Shown here: positions 17,358-26,462 of the stretch, piece after piece
Numbering within the stretch: the stretch's first letter is position 1
Layout of the letters: every line of letters begins with the position of its first letter
Source of the DNA: Caballeronia cordobensis
Lineage (GTDB): Bacteria; Pseudomonadota; Gammaproteobacteria; Burkholderiales; Burkholderiaceae
Direction of reading: 5' to 3'
DNA: 64,000 nt
NCBI RefSeq assembly: GCF_001544575.2
Contig: NZ_FCNY02000001.1
Location: forward strand, 248,001 to 312,000
Translations under genes and position numbers: made by a program
The notes under the pieces: model-generated
Told to the model about the DNA's origin: nothing
What the model saw: only the letters and a program-made list of their open reading frames with translations
Databases searched by the model: none

Positions 17358-18038
17358 CTATATCGAATGGCTGTCCGCGATGAATCGATACAAATCAGTG
17401 TCGGTGGATAGATCCAGCTTGCGCATTGCCGCGCATTTCTGCGCACTGATCGTCTTCACGCTGCGCCCGAGTTCCCGGGCGATTTCAGTCACGTTCGCGC
17501 CCCGCGCATAGCGCTCGATGACTTCCAGTTCGCGATTCGTGAGTCTCTGACGAATGAAACGCGCGTGGCTTTCGGCGTCCGCCAAAGCCAGCATGCGGCG
17601 CACCGCAGGTCCGAGATACGTTTCGTTGGCGATGACGGAGACAATCGCGACGTAAATCAAATCGAGCCGGTCCTCTTTGCTGAGGAACGCATGGGCGCCC
17701 GCTTCAAGCGCCTGTTTGACGAGCGAGGCGTCGTCGCTGCGCGACAGGACGACGATGCGGACCTCCGGGTAATGCGTCGAGATATGCTCAATCAACTCGA
17801 TTCCGTCGCCGAAGCGGCCGCCCGGCATGAAGAAATCGATGATCGCAACGTCGAATTCGCGCCGCGCGAGCGCCTCGTCGAGTTGCGTGGAGTTCGTGTT
17901 CCGACTGACCACTTCAACATTCGGAAAATGCCCGGCGAGCCGCTCGATGGCGAGAATGACCAGCGGATGGTCGTCCGCTATGGCCACTCTGATTCGTTTG
18001 GCGTGCGAGAACACGCGCTCCCCGTTCTCAAATTCCAT
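17358..18038 (-). CDS. Response regulator, NarL/FixJ-LuxR type (second copy)
   Basis: The frame is open up to 18134, but I prefer ATG at 18038 (MEFENGERVF), which has GAGG and GGAG upstream and gives 226 residues, close to its paralogues; the 32 extra residues are encoded in AT-rich DNA and have no ribosome-binding site. Receiver: IADDHP, phospho-acceptor D68 in AIIDFFMPGG (with a longer loop GGRFGDGIE after it), S in VVLSRSDD and K in FLSKEDR. LuxR HTH at the C-terminus (NRELEVIERYARG and IARELGRSVKTISAQKCAAM). It lies between two similar regulators, all facing the kinase gene. Confidence 0.85.
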   Translation of the reverse strand: MEFENGERVFSHAKRIRVAIADDHPLVILAIERLAGHFPNVEVVSRNTNSTQLDEALARREFDVAIIDFFMPGGRFGDGIELIEHISTHYPEVRIVVLSRSDDASLVKQALEAGAHAFLSKEDRLDLIYVAIVSVIANETYLGPAVRRMLALADAESHARFIRQRLTNRELEVIERYARGANVTEIARELGRSVKTISAQKCAAMRKLDLSTDTDLYRFIADSHSI

Positions 18039-18161
18039 CGACTCCAACCTCATTGCTTTGCGCGAATTCAAATCGATATCAACAGGCGAATTAGAAGCAT
18101 GAGATACCGAAACCTTGCGATACATAAGATGCATCCGAATTCAAATAAATAAAACAAAAAT

Positions 18162-18809
18162 TCAGCCAAGACCGCGTGCGCGAATAAAGGCAAACAATCC
18201 AGGATCGTTCCGCACGCCGAGCTTGTTCATGGCATCGCGCTTCTGACGGCTGATGGTGCGGACATCGCGATCGAGTTCCTTCGCGATTTCAGTAATCGAA
18301 TGGCCCTTGGCAAACAATCGAACCACTTCAATCTCCCTGGACGAGAGACGCGGCTCTTCCGAGGAAAACTCGGTTTCCGCGCCCGCCTCCGCGAGCGCGG
18401 TGACGAAGGACGCGCTCACGAAGCGCCTTCCGAAGCTCGCATGCCGCACCGCTGTCGCCACGAGCTCGATCGGCTCGGCCTTGTTAACGAGGCTAATCGC
18501 GCCGGCGTTCAGAATCGAGCGCAGAATCGCGACATTGCTGACGCTCGTCAGCACCACGATACTGACGTTCGCGAAATCTTGGCGCACCTGACGGATAAGC
18601 CGAAGCCCGTCGTTTGCATCGACGCCCGGTTCGGGCATGGCGAAGTCGGTGACCAGCACATCGCACGGCTTGATGGCGAGTTCAGCCAACAGCGTGCTTG
18701 CGTTGTTCGCCTCGCCGACGACTTTCATTCCAGCGTCGGCGGCAAAGAGCGCTTTCATCCCAAGTAGAACGAAAGGATGATCGTCAGCCAATATAATTCG
18801 AAGCTTCAC
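18162..18809 (-). CDS. Response regulator, NarL/FixJ-LuxR type (third copy, first in transcription order)
   Basis: I start it at GTG 18809 (VKLRIILADDHP), preceded by GGGGA 5 bases upstream, giving 215 residues, nearly the same as the first copy. The frame extends to ATG at 18860 and 18893 without better signals. Receiver: LADDHP, phospho-acceptor D55 in VLVTDFAMPEP, S/T in VVLTSVS and K in LVNKAEP. LuxR HTH at the C-terminus (SREIEVVRLFAKGH and IAKELDRDVRTISRQKRDAM). It heads the leftward cluster of three regulators and one kinase and is preceded by a long AT-rich spacer that presumably holds the promoter. Confidence 0.85.
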   Translation of the reverse strand: MKLRIILADDHPFVLLGMKALFAADAGMKVVGEANNASTLLAELAIKPCDVLVTDFAMPEPGVDANDGLRLIRQVRQDFANVSIVVLTSVSNVAILRSILNAGAISLVNKAEPIELVATAVRHASFGRRFVSASFVTALAEAGAETEFSSEEPRLSSREIEVVRLFAKGHSITEIAKELDRDVRTISRQKRDAMNKLGVRNDPGLFAFIRARGLG

Positions 18810-19185
18810 GGAGGTCCCCGATTGATTGTTAGGTCTTGATTCTCTTTTTGGTGCGTGCATGGAAAACGCCGGATGTTCTTCTGCACTCCTCATCCTTGGA
18901 CTTGTTTTCGAACCCGCATTTAGCAGATCTCGATAAACAACTTATCCACGCGTCTTACTCAATGCCAACAAGCAAATAAATATTCGCCTCTAATTCTTGA
19001 ATTCACTTCAAAAATAAAATGCGGATATTTCGCAGACCATAGGAAAAATCCGATTAATCTTCCTCGCGCGCTCAAACTTGAATCGGGGCTGAACTTCGTC
19101 ATCCACGCGATTTCGAAAGATTAATATTTCGCGGCGAAAAAAGGGAGTACGCGCGCCACAATTCGGAAAGCGCCTTGCTGGAATG
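18810..19185. other. AT-rich spacer upstream of the response regulator cluster
   Basis: About 375 bp with no convincing gene. Its base composition (long runs such as the stretch around 18960-19025) is far more AT-rich than the rest of the window. Similar AT-rich patches occur at about 18040-18175 and 17230-17300 between the regulator genes. It should contain the promoter of the cluster; several TATAAT-like and TTGAAT-like words occur but none stands out. Composition suggests transferred DNA or a site for an AT-binding silencer protein. Confidence 0.6.
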
Positions 19186-19221
19186 AAAAATGGGTCCCGG
19201 GCTTTACAGCCCGAGACCCAT
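19186..19221 (-). terminator. Rho-independent terminator of ssb
   Basis: A long hairpin, TGGGTC-C-CGGGC (19191-19203) with GCCCG-A-GACCCA (19209-19220), 30 bases past the ssb stop. In the leftward transcript it is followed by a run of five U (A-run at 19186-19190). Confidence 0.88.
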
Positions 19222-19250
19222 CGATGGATGCGCTAAAAGTTGGCGCAGCG

Positions 19251-19775
19251 TCAGAACGGGATATCGTCGTCCATGTCGTCGAAACCGCCGCCCGCCGGCG
19301 CGCTCGGACGGCTGGAACCGCCGCCCGCGCCGCCGCCGCTCGCCCGGCCGCCAGCCGGGGCACGCCCGCCGCCGCCGCCGGAACGCTCCATCGGGGCGCT
19401 GCGGCTATAGCCGCCTTCATCGCCGCCGCCGCCCGCGCCGCCGCGTCCGCCAAGCATTTGCATCTGGTCCGCGACGATTTCTGTCGAATAACGCTCCTGG
19501 CCCGCTTGATCGGTCCATTTGCGCGTGCGAATACGCCCTTCGATATAAACCGACGAGCCTTTTTTCAAATATTCGTTGACGATTTCCGCGAGCCGGCCGA
19601 AAAACGCCACGCGATGCCACTCGGTGAGTTCCTTGAATTCGCCGGAGGCCTTGTCCTTGTATCGGTCCGTCGTCGCGAGACGGATGTTGGCCACGGCGTC
19701 GCCGCTCGGGAGGTAGCGGGTTTCCGGGTCGGCGCCCAGATTGCCCACGAGAATGACCTTGTTGACTGATGCCAT
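19251..19775 (-). CDS. ssb: Single-stranded DNA-binding protein
   Basis: A 174-residue SSB from ATG at 19775 ([18 protein letters not shown]), with GGAG upstream; the open frame runs 11 residues further without a site. The OB-fold occupies residues 1-110 ([31 protein letters not shown]). A Gly-rich low-complexity linker follows, then the acidic tip DDDIPF that docks partner proteins. It binds single-stranded DNA as a tetramer during replication, recombination and repair. It lies downstream of an MFS gene and opposite uvrA, an arrangement common in proteobacteria. It has its own terminator. No LexA-type CTGT-N8-ACAG box was seen by eye. Confidence 0.98.
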   Translation of the reverse strand: MASVNKVILVGNLGADPETRYLPSGDAVANIRLATTDRYKDKASGEFKELTEWHRVAFFGRLAEIVNEYLKKGSSVYIEGRIRTRKWTDQAGQERYSTEIVADQMQMLGGRGGAGGGGDEGGYSRSAPMERSGGGGGRAPAGGRASGGGAGGGSSRPSAPAGGGFDDMDDDIPF

Positions 19776-19894
19776 GATTTCTCCGGTAAATTCCTTGCAA
19801 ACTGTCAACCGTACGGTGCGATCGAACGATCCCGTCTTTCAGACGCGGATTCGGCTGCACCGTGCCGGTTTGATTCGATGATTCAACAATGCGC

Positions 19895-21097
19895 TCAGGC
19901 CGTGCGCCCGGTTCTGCGCGGCGGGGCTTTCATGCTCGCCGCGACGATGAGCCATGCGAGCACCAGCGCGGAGCAGGCGTAAAAGACCGCGCTCGGCCCG
20001 TCGAGCTTCAGCAGCCAGCCGCCGATCACGCCACCGAGCGCCAGGCCGATGGACTGCGTCGTGTTGTAGACGCCTGCCGCCGCGCCCTTTCTCGTGCCCG
20101 GTGCGAGCTTCGACACCAGCGACGGCTGCGACGCCTCCAGCACGTTGAAGCCGAGAAAGTACACGAACAGAATGGCGGCCACGGACCACAGCGTATGGGG
20201 AGCGGCGCCTAATAACAACTGACCGATCAGGATAAGCCCGATCGCACTCAGCATGACGCTCTTCATTTTTCCACGTTTCTCGGCGGCGATGATGGCCGGA
20301 ACCATCATGACGAACGCGAGCCCCATCACGGGCAGGTAGATTTTCCAGTGCGACGCGACCGGCAGTCCGCCATCGACGAGAATGCGCGGCACGACGAGAA
20401 AAAGCGCTGTCTGCGTGGCGTGCAGCACCAGCACGCCGAAGTTCAGGCGCAGCAATTCGACGTTGTGCAGCACTTCGGCGAAAGGCGCCTTGACGTGCAC
20501 CGGCGGCGCGGGCGGGTCCGGCACGATCCAGAACACCACGCCCACCGCGAGAATCGAGAGCACGCCGATCACCGTGAAAAGGCCGCTCATGCCGACCCAA
20601 TGGAACACGATCGGCGCGCCGACGATCGCCACCGCGAACGACACGCCGATGCTGCCGCCGACCATCGCCATCGCCTTGGTGCGATTTTCTTCGTGCGTGA
20701 GATCGGCGATGAAGGCGATCACCGCCGACGACACCGCGCCCATGCCCTGAATGACGCGCCCCGCGATGATCCACGCCATCGAATGCCCGACCGCCGCGAC
20801 GAAACTGCCGAGCGCGAACACCAGCAAGCCGAACGCGATGACCGGCTTGCGCCCGAACTTGTCGGAAACCCAGCCGTAGAAGATATAGAGCATCGACTGC
20901 GTCACGCCGTATGCGCCGAGCGCAATGCCGACGAGCAGCACGTTGTCGCCGCCGGGGATGGTTTTCGCGTAGACGGAAAACACCGGCATGATCATGAAGA
21001 GCCCGAGCATGCGCAGCGCGAAGATGGCGGCGAGCGACACGGTCGCGCGCAGTTCCGGCGCGCTCAGACGTGTGGACGTGGCAGACGGATTGGACAT
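19895..21097 (-). CDS. MFS transporter, 12-span drug-efflux type
   Basis: A 400-residue inner-membrane transporter from ATG at 21097 (MSNPSATSTRLSAPELRAT). The longer open frame to 21256 is a Pro/Arg-rich, non-conserved extension. About 12 hydrophobic segments; motif A is visible as GWVSDKFGRKPVI after the second. It belongs to the drug:H+ antiporter DHA1-like proteins found between ssb and uvrA in many betaproteobacteria. Substrate unknown. It is 119 bases upstream of ssb in the same direction and may be co-transcribed; it is divergent from uvrA. Confidence 0.85.
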   Translation of the reverse strand: MSNPSATSTRLSAPELRATVSLAAIFALRMLGLFMIMPVFSVYAKTIPGGDNVLLVGIALGAYGVTQSMLYIFYGWVSDKFGRKPVIAFGLLVFALGSFVAAVGHSMAWIIAGRVIQGMGAVSSAVIAFIADLTHEENRTKAMAMVGGSIGVSFAVAIVGAPIVFHWVGMSGLFTVIGVLSILAVGVVFWIVPDPPAPPVHVKAPFAEVLHNVELLRLNFGVLVLHATQTALFLVVPRILVDGGLPVASHWKIYLPVMGLAFVMMVPAIIAAEKRGKMKSVMLSAIGLILIGQLLLGAAPHTLWSVAAILFVYFLGFNVLEASQPSLVSKLAPGTRKGAAAGVYNTTQSIGLALGGVIGGWLLKLDGPSAVFYACSALVLAWLIVAASMKAPPRRTGRTA

Positions 21098-21416
21098 CAG
21101 AAACGGGAAATGGATGAGGGTCGCGTCTGGCCTGGCCTGCGGCGCAGCCAGGCGCGGCCGCCTTGTTCTTGCTCGAAACGGCACTATATGGGACGCACGG
21201 CCCGAAAACGCCGCACGTGGGCCAGCAAGTCCCCGCGCCGGCCGACCGGCGCGCATCCGGCCCTGCGGGCCCGGGCGCTGCGCCCTTTAAAAGTCGTTAT
21301 AGTAGCAGGTTTGGCCCCCTTCCTTTCCGCCCGGCGCAGGCAACCCGCCCTGCCGGGACGGGAAAAAAGCCGCTGAAAACACCCGAAAGCATCCGAAAAA
21401 ACGCCGGAACCAACTC
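21098..21416. other. Divergent promoter region, MFS / uvrA
   Basis: 319 bp without a gene. A TATAGT word at 21298-21303 could serve as a -10 for uvrA, about 115 bases from its start; the same AT patch read the other way (ACTATAAC) could serve the MFS gene. No LexA operator is evident by eye, although uvrA is SOS-controlled in several proteobacteria. Confidence 0.45.
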
Positions 21417-24290
21417 GTGGAAGAAATTCGCATTCGTGGGGCCCGCACCCACAATCTGAAGAACGTCAATCTCGACTTGCCGCGCCACAAGCTGATCGTG
21501 ATCACGGGGCTGTCCGGGTCGGGCAAGTCGTCGCTCGCGTTCGATACGCTGTACGCGGAAGGCCAGCGCCGTTACGTGGAAAGTCTTTCGGCGTATGCGC
21601 GGCAATTTCTGCAATTGATGGAAAAGCCGGACGTCGATCTGATCGAAGGTTTGTCGCCGGCCATTTCCATCGAACAAAAGGCCACTTCGCATAACCCGCG
21701 TTCGACCGTCGGCACCGTCACGGAAATTCACGACTATCTGCGTCTTTTGTACGCGCGCGTCGGCACGCCGTATTGCCCGGATCACCTGATTCCGCTCGAA
21801 GCGCAAAGCGTCTCGCAAATGGTCGACGCCGCGCTCGCGCTGCCCGAGGAAACGAAGCTGATGATCCTCGCGCCCGTCGTCGCGGATCGCAAGGGCGAGC
21901 ATGTCGAATTGTTCGAGGAAATGCAGGCGCAGGGTTTCATCCGCTTTCGCATTCGCTCGGGCGGCGGCACAGCGAACGAGGGCGTGGCGAAAATCTATGA
22001 AGTCGATTCGCTGCCCAAGCTGAAAAAGAACGACAAGCACACGATCGATGTCGTGATCGACCGCCTGAAAGTCCGGGCGGACGTGAAGCAGCGTCTCGCG
22101 GAATCGTTCGAAACCGCGCTGCGCCTCGCCGATGGCCGCGCGATCGCGCTCGAAATGGACACGGAGAAGGAAAAGCTCTTCAGTTCCAAGTTTGCGTGCC
22201 CGATCTGCTCGTATTCGCTGCCGGAACTGGAACCGCGCCTTTTCTCCTTCAACAATCCGATGGGCGCGTGCCCCGAATGCGACGGCCTCGGCCAGATCAC
22301 GTTCTTCGATCCGAAGCGCGTGGTCGCGCATCCGTCGCTGTCGCTCGCGGCGGGCGCGGTGAAAGGCTGGGACCGGCGCAACCAGTTCTACTTTCAGATG
22401 CTGCAGAGTCTCGCGGCGTTCTACGAATTCGATATCGACGCGCCGTTCGAGGATCTGCCCGAAAAAGTGCGCAAGACCTTGCTGTACGGCTCGGGCAAGC
22501 AGTCGATTCCGTTCTCGTACATCAACGAGCGCGGGCGCGCTTCGGTGCGCGAGCACGCGTTCGAAGGCATCATCCCGAACCTGGAGCGGCGCTATCGCGA
22601 AACGGATTCGGCCGCCGTGCGCGAGGAGCTCGCGAAGTATCAGAACAATCAGCCTTGCCCGGCGTGCGAAGGCACGCGTCTGCGGCGCGAGGCGCGTTTC
22701 GTCAAGGTCGGCGCGGAAGATCAGGCGCGCGGCATCTACGAAATCAGCGGCTGGCCGCTGCGCGACGCGCTCGGCTATTTTCAGACCCTGCGGCTCGAAG
22801 GCGCGAAAGGCGAAATCGCCGACAAGGTCATCAAGGAAATCGTCGCGCGGCTCTCCTTTTTGAACAATGTCGGGCTCGATTATCTGTCGCTGGAACGCAG
22901 CGCCGAGACGCTTTCCGGCGGCGAGGCGCAGCGCATCCGGCTCGCGTCGCAGATCGGCTCGGGGCTCACGGGCGTCATGTACGTGCTCGACGAGCCGTCC
23001 ATCGGCCTGCATCAGCGCGATAACGACCGGCTCATCAATACGCTCAAGCATCTGCGCGATATCGGCAATTCGGTGATCGTCGTCGAGCACGACGAGGACA
23101 TGATCCGCATGGCCGATTACGTCGTGGACATGGGGCCGGGCGCGGGCGAGCACGGCGGGGTGATCGTCGCGCAGGGCACGCCCATTCAAGTGCAGAAGGA
23201 CGCGAATTCGATCACCGGCCAGTATCTGTCCGGCAAGCGCACGATCAGCTACCCCGCCGAGCGCACCGCGCCGGACGAGCGCATGCTGCGCATCGCCGAG
23301 GCGCACGGCAACAATCTGAAGCGCGTGACGCTGGATCTCCCGGTGGGGCTTCTGACCTGCGTGACGGGCGTCTCCGGCTCGGGCAAGTCCACGCTCATCA
23401 ACGACACGCTGCAGCACGCGGTCGCCCAGCATTTGTACGGCTCGTCGACGGAGCCCGCGCCGTACGAGTCGATCGAAGGTCTGGAACACTTCGACAAGGT
23501 GATTGCCGTCGATCAGTCGCCCATCGGCCGCACGCCGCGCTCGAATCCGGCCACCTACACCGGCCTTTTCACGCCGATCCGCGAACTCTTCGCGGGCGTG
23601 CCGGCGGCGAAGGAGCGCGGCTACGATCCCGGCCGCTTCTCGTTCAACGTGAAGGGCGGACGCTGCGAAGCGTGTCAGGGCGACGGCGTGCTGAAGGTGG
23701 AAATGCACTTTTTGCCGGACGTCTACGTGCCCTGCGACGTATGTCACGGCAAGCGTTACAACCGCGAAACGCTCGAAGTGCAGTACAAGGGCAAGAACAT
23801 CAGCGAAGTGCTGGACCTGACGGTCGAGGCCGCGCACGAGTTCTTCAAGCCGGTGCCGGTAGTCGCGCGCAAGCTGAAAACGCTGCTCGACGTCGGTCTC
23901 GGCTATATCCGGCTGGGTCAGTCGGCGACCACGCTGTCGGGCGGAGAAGCCCAGCGCGTCAAGCTTTCGCTGGAACTGAGCAAGCGCGATACCGGTCGGA
24001 CCCTGTATATCCTCGACGAACCGACCACCGGTCTGCACTTTCACGACATCGCACTTTTGCTGGAAGTGATCCATCGGCTGCGCGATCAGGGTAATACTGT
24101 CGTAATCATCGAGCATAATCTCGACGTGATCAAAACCGCCGACTGGGTCATCGACCTCGGTCCGGAAGGCGGCGCGGGCGGCGGGCAGATCATTGCGCAG
24201 GGGACGCCCGAACAGGTCGCGAAATCGAAGGCGAGCTTTACCGGCAGATATCTGGCACCCTTGTTGCAACGAGCTAAATCGGCGGCCTGA
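21417..24290 (+). CDS. uvrA: Excinuclease ABC subunit A
   Basis: A 957-residue UvrA, close to the usual 940-970. GTG start at 21417 giving [16 protein letters not shown], the family beginning. It is a tandem ABC ATPase that recognises helix-distorting lesions with UvrB. First Walker A GLSGSGKS near residues 31-38; zinc finger around [13 protein letters not shown] and CPECDGLG near 260-290; signature [12 protein letters not shown] near 500. Second Walker [11 protein letters not shown] near 650, second zinc module [14 protein letters not shown] and CDVCHG near 750-780, second signature [12 protein letters not shown] near 840. All expected motifs are intact. It is divergent from the ssb side, consistent with a conserved DNA-repair neighbourhood. 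Confidence 0.98.
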   Translation: MEEIRIRGARTHNLKNVNLDLPRHKLIVITGLSGSGKSSLAFDTLYAEGQRRYVESLSAYARQFLQLMEKPDVDLIEGLSPAISIEQKATSHNPRSTVGTVTEIHDYLRLLYARVGTPYCPDHLIPLEAQSVSQMVDAALALPEETKLMILAPVVADRKGEHVELFEEMQAQGFIRFRIRSGGGTANEGVAKIYEVDSLPKLKKNDKHTIDVVIDRLKVRADVKQRLAESFETALRLADGRAIALEMDTEKEKLFSSKFACPICSYSLPELEPRLFSFNNPMGACPECDGLGQITFFDPKRVVAHPSLSLAAGAVKGWDRRNQFYFQMLQSLAAFYEFDIDAPFEDLPEKVRKTLLYGSGKQSIPFSYINERGRASVREHAFEGIIPNLERRYRETDSAAVREELAKYQNNQPCPACEGTRLRREARFVKVGAEDQARGIYEISGWPLRDALGYFQTLRLEGAKGEIADKVIKEIVARLSFLNNVGLDYLSLERSAETLSGGEAQRIRLASQIGSGLTGVMYVLDEPSIGLHQRDNDRLINTLKHLRDIGNSVIVVEHDEDMIRMADYVVDMGPGAGEHGGVIVAQGTPIQVQKDANSITGQYLSGKRTISYPAERTAPDERMLRIAEAHGNNLKRVTLDLPVGLLTCVTGVSGSGKSTLINDTLQHAVAQHLYGSSTEPAPYESIEGLEHFDKVIAVDQSPIGRTPRSNPATYTGLFTPIRELFAGVPAAKERGYDPGRFSFNVKGGRCEACQGDGVLKVEMHFLPDVYVPCDVCHGKRYNRETLEVQYKGKNISEVLDLTVEAAHEFFKPVPVVARKLKTLLDVGLGYIRLGQSATTLSGGEAQRVKLSLELSKRDTGRTLYILDEPTTGLHFHDIALLLEVIHRLRDQGNTVVIIEHNLDVIKTADWVIDLGPEGGAGGGQIIAQGTPEQVAKSKASFTGRYLAPLLQRAKSAA

Positions 24291-24406
24291 TCCGCGGCCC
24301 CGGACTCGGGAACCGGGAACCGGATGCCGCCAACCGGACTGTCGAATGCGCCGCGCACGCCGCGGCACGAATAACTGTCGTATGCAGCAGGGAAAGGAAC
24401 GCAGTC

Positions 24407-25498
24407 ATGGCGAAGCGCAACGAAGCGGCCAATGAGGAAGGGCGAGTACGGGACTTGCCTACTCGCCATGTCAGGCTGACGAGCGACATGAGTTCGCCCA
24501 AACTGTCGGCGGTGGAAATAGGCAGCTACCTGCTCGCGCTGCTGGCGCTGTATCTCACGCTCAGGCTGCAACTGCTCGGCGGGATGCTGGCCGGCATGCT
24601 CGTGTATCAGCTCACGCACATGATCGCGCCGGTCATCGAGCGCCACGTCGTCAGCAAGGGCGCGCGGCTCATTTCGGTCGGGCTGATCTCCGCGATCATC
24701 GTCGGCGGGCTCACGGGCGCGACCGTCGCGACGATCGAGCACTTCGAGCACGATTTCCCGAGCATGCAAAAACTGCTCGATCAACTCATGAGCATCACGT
24801 CGAGCGCGCGTCTTTCCGTGCCGGACTGGATCGCGAACTACCTGCCCGTCGATTCCATCCAGATGAAGGAAAAGGCGACCGACCTGATGCACAGGCACGC
24901 CGAGATGCTGCAGCAAGGCGGCAAGGAAATGGCGCGCGGCTTCGGCCATATCCTGATCGGCATGATCATCGGTGCGATCATCGCGGTCAGTGCGCCGAAG
25001 CAGTCGAATCACCGTCTGCCGCTTTCGACCGCGCTCGTCGCCCGCGTGTCGCGCTTCTCGGACGCGTTTCGCCGCATCGTGTTCGCGCAGATCAAGATTT
25101 CCGCGATCAACGCCGTTTTCACCGCGCTGTATCTGCTCGTCGCGCTGCCGCTCTTTCACGAGAAGCTGCCGCTCTCCAAGACGCTCGTGCTCATCACGTT
25201 CATCGTCGGACTGATGCCGGTGATCGGGAATCTGATCTCCAACACGATCATCGTCGGCATTTCGCTGTCAGTGTCGTTCGGCACGGCGGTTGCGTCGCTC
25301 GCGTTTCTGACCCTCATCCACAAGCTGGAGTATTTCCTGAACGCGCGCATCATCGGCGGACAGATCGAGGCGCGCGCGTGGGAACTGCTCCTCGCGATGC
25401 TCGCGATGGAGGCCGCGTTCGGCATTCCAGGCGTGATCGCCGCGCCGATTTTCTACGCGTATATCAAGCGCGAGCTGATTTATCTGCGGCTCGTTTGA
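24407..25498 (+). CDS. AI-2E family transporter (PerM-like permease)
   Basis: A 363-residue inner-membrane protein with about eight hydrophobic segments, matching the AI-2E / UPF0118 family. Two N-terminal segments (ALLALYLTLRLQLLGGMLAG region), a soluble middle and a C-terminal membrane block with PVIGNLISNTIIVG and the conserved HKLEYFLNARIIG. Members have been linked to autoinducer-2 or Na+/H+ export, but the function of this subgroup is not settled. ATG at 24407 has AAGGA about 9 bases upstream; ATG at 24488 is the alternative and would remove a hydrophilic tail. It is followed by a strong bidirectional terminator. Confidence 0.87.
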   Translation: MAKRNEAANEEGRVRDLPTRHVRLTSDMSSPKLSAVEIGSYLLALLALYLTLRLQLLGGMLAGMLVYQLTHMIAPVIERHVVSKGARLISVGLISAIIVGGLTGATVATIEHFEHDFPSMQKLLDQLMSITSSARLSVPDWIANYLPVDSIQMKEKATDLMHRHAEMLQQGGKEMARGFGHILIGMIIGAIIAVSAPKQSNHRLPLSTALVARVSRFSDAFRRIVFAQIKISAINAVFTALYLLVALPLFHEKLPLSKTLVLITFIVGLMPVIGNLISNTIIVGISLSVSFGTAVASLAFLTLIHKLEYFLNARIIGGQIEARAWELLLAMLAMEAAFGIPGVIAAPIFYAYIKRELIYLRLV

Positions 25499-25510
25499 GC
25501 GCTGGCCGGA

Positions 25511-25546
25511 AAGCAGAACGCCCGCTTGCGCGGGCGTTCTGCTTTT
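25511..25546. terminator. Bidirectional terminator between convergent genes
   Basis: A perfect 13-bp stem GCAGAACGCCCGC / GCGGGCGTTCTGC (25513-25525, 25530-25542) with a TTGC loop, A residues before and TTTT after. It serves the rightward AI-2E gene and, read the other way, the leftward purU operon. Confidence 0.85.
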
Positions 25547-25569
25547 GAGGCTTCAGAAAGTGTACAGGC

Positions 25570-26439
25570 TCAACGGAACACGACGGTCTTGTGCCCGTTC
25601 AGCAAGATGCGATGCTCCGCGTGCCATTTCACCGCGCGCGCGAGCGTCACGCACTCGACGTCGCGGCCGATCGCGGTGAGCTGATCCGGCGTCATGTTGT
25701 GATCGACGCGCTCCACTTCCTGCTCGATGATCGGACCTTCGTCAAGATCCGAGGTCACGTAATGCGCGGTCGCGCCGATCAGCTTCACGCCGCGGTCGAA
25801 CGCCTGATAGTACGGCTTCGCGCCCTTGAAGCTCGGCAGGAACGAGTGATGGATGTTGATCGCGCGGCCCGCGAGCTTCTCGCACATGTTCGCCGACAGA
25901 ATCTGCATGTAGCGCGCGAGTACGACGAGATCGGTGTCGTGCTGATCGACGATTTCCAGCACGCGCGCTTCCTGCGCGGCCTTGGCTTCCGGCGTGGCCT
26001 TCAACAGCGGCAGATGGTGAAACGGAACGTCGTAGCTCGCGGCGAGCTGATAGAAATCCTTGTGATTCGAGATGATCGCCGGAATCTCGATCTGCAACTG
26101 GCCCGTGCGATAGCGAAACAGCAAATCGTTCAGGCAGTGCCCGATCTTCGACACCATGATGACGACGCGCGGCTTCACCGATGCATCGTGCAACTCCCAG
26201 CGCATGCCGAATTCCTCGGCGAGATCGGCGAAAGCCTTGCGCAGCGCATCGATGCCGGGATCGCCGCCGACTTCCTGAAAGTGCACGCGCATGAAGAATT
26301 CGCCGGTGCGGCTGTCGCCGAACTGCGCGGAGTCGAGGATATTCGCGCCCAGGTTGAACAGAAAGCCCGACACGGCATGCACGATTCCCGGGCGGTCCGG
26401 GCACGACAATTTCAGGTAAAAACTATGTTCGGTCGACAT
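25570..26439 (-). CDS. purU: Formyltetrahydrofolate deformylase
   Basis: A 289-residue enzyme from ATG at 26439 (MSTEHSFYLKLSCPDRPGIV), with GAGGAC/AGGG upstream; the much longer open frame above it belongs to a shadow of the next gene. It splits 10-formyl-THF into formate and THF, feeding PurT and balancing one-carbon units. N-terminal ACT domain (about 8-85, CPDRPGIVHAVSGFL), then the formyltransferase fold (about 90-289) with NIHHSFLPSFKGAKPY and DLDEGPIIEQ containing the catalytic Asn/His/Asp. It is the last gene of a leftward series with the Nudix, lysE and apt genes. Confidence 0.96.
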   Translation of the reverse strand: MSTEHSFYLKLSCPDRPGIVHAVSGFLFNLGANILDSAQFGDSRTGEFFMRVHFQEVGGDPGIDALRKAFADLAEEFGMRWELHDASVKPRVVIMVSKIGHCLNDLLFRYRTGQLQIEIPAIISNHKDFYQLAASYDVPFHHLPLLKATPEAKAAQEARVLEIVDQHDTDLVVLARYMQILSANMCEKLAGRAINIHHSFLPSFKGAKPYYQAFDRGVKLIGATAHYVTSDLDEGPIIEQEVERVDHNMTPDQLTAIGRDVECVTLARAVKWHAEHRILLNGHKTVVFR

Positions 26440-26462
26440 GACCCTGTCCTCGTTCGGTTCTT

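Noticed and set aside
21098..21416. Possible LexA box between ssb/MFS and uvrA
   Set aside because: No CTGT-N8-ACAG-like palindrome could be found by eye in the spacer.
21297..24368. 1023-codon open frame opposite uvrA
   Set aside because: Antisense shadow of uvrA: composition is Arg/Ala/Asp-rich and it extends through both uvrA zinc modules.
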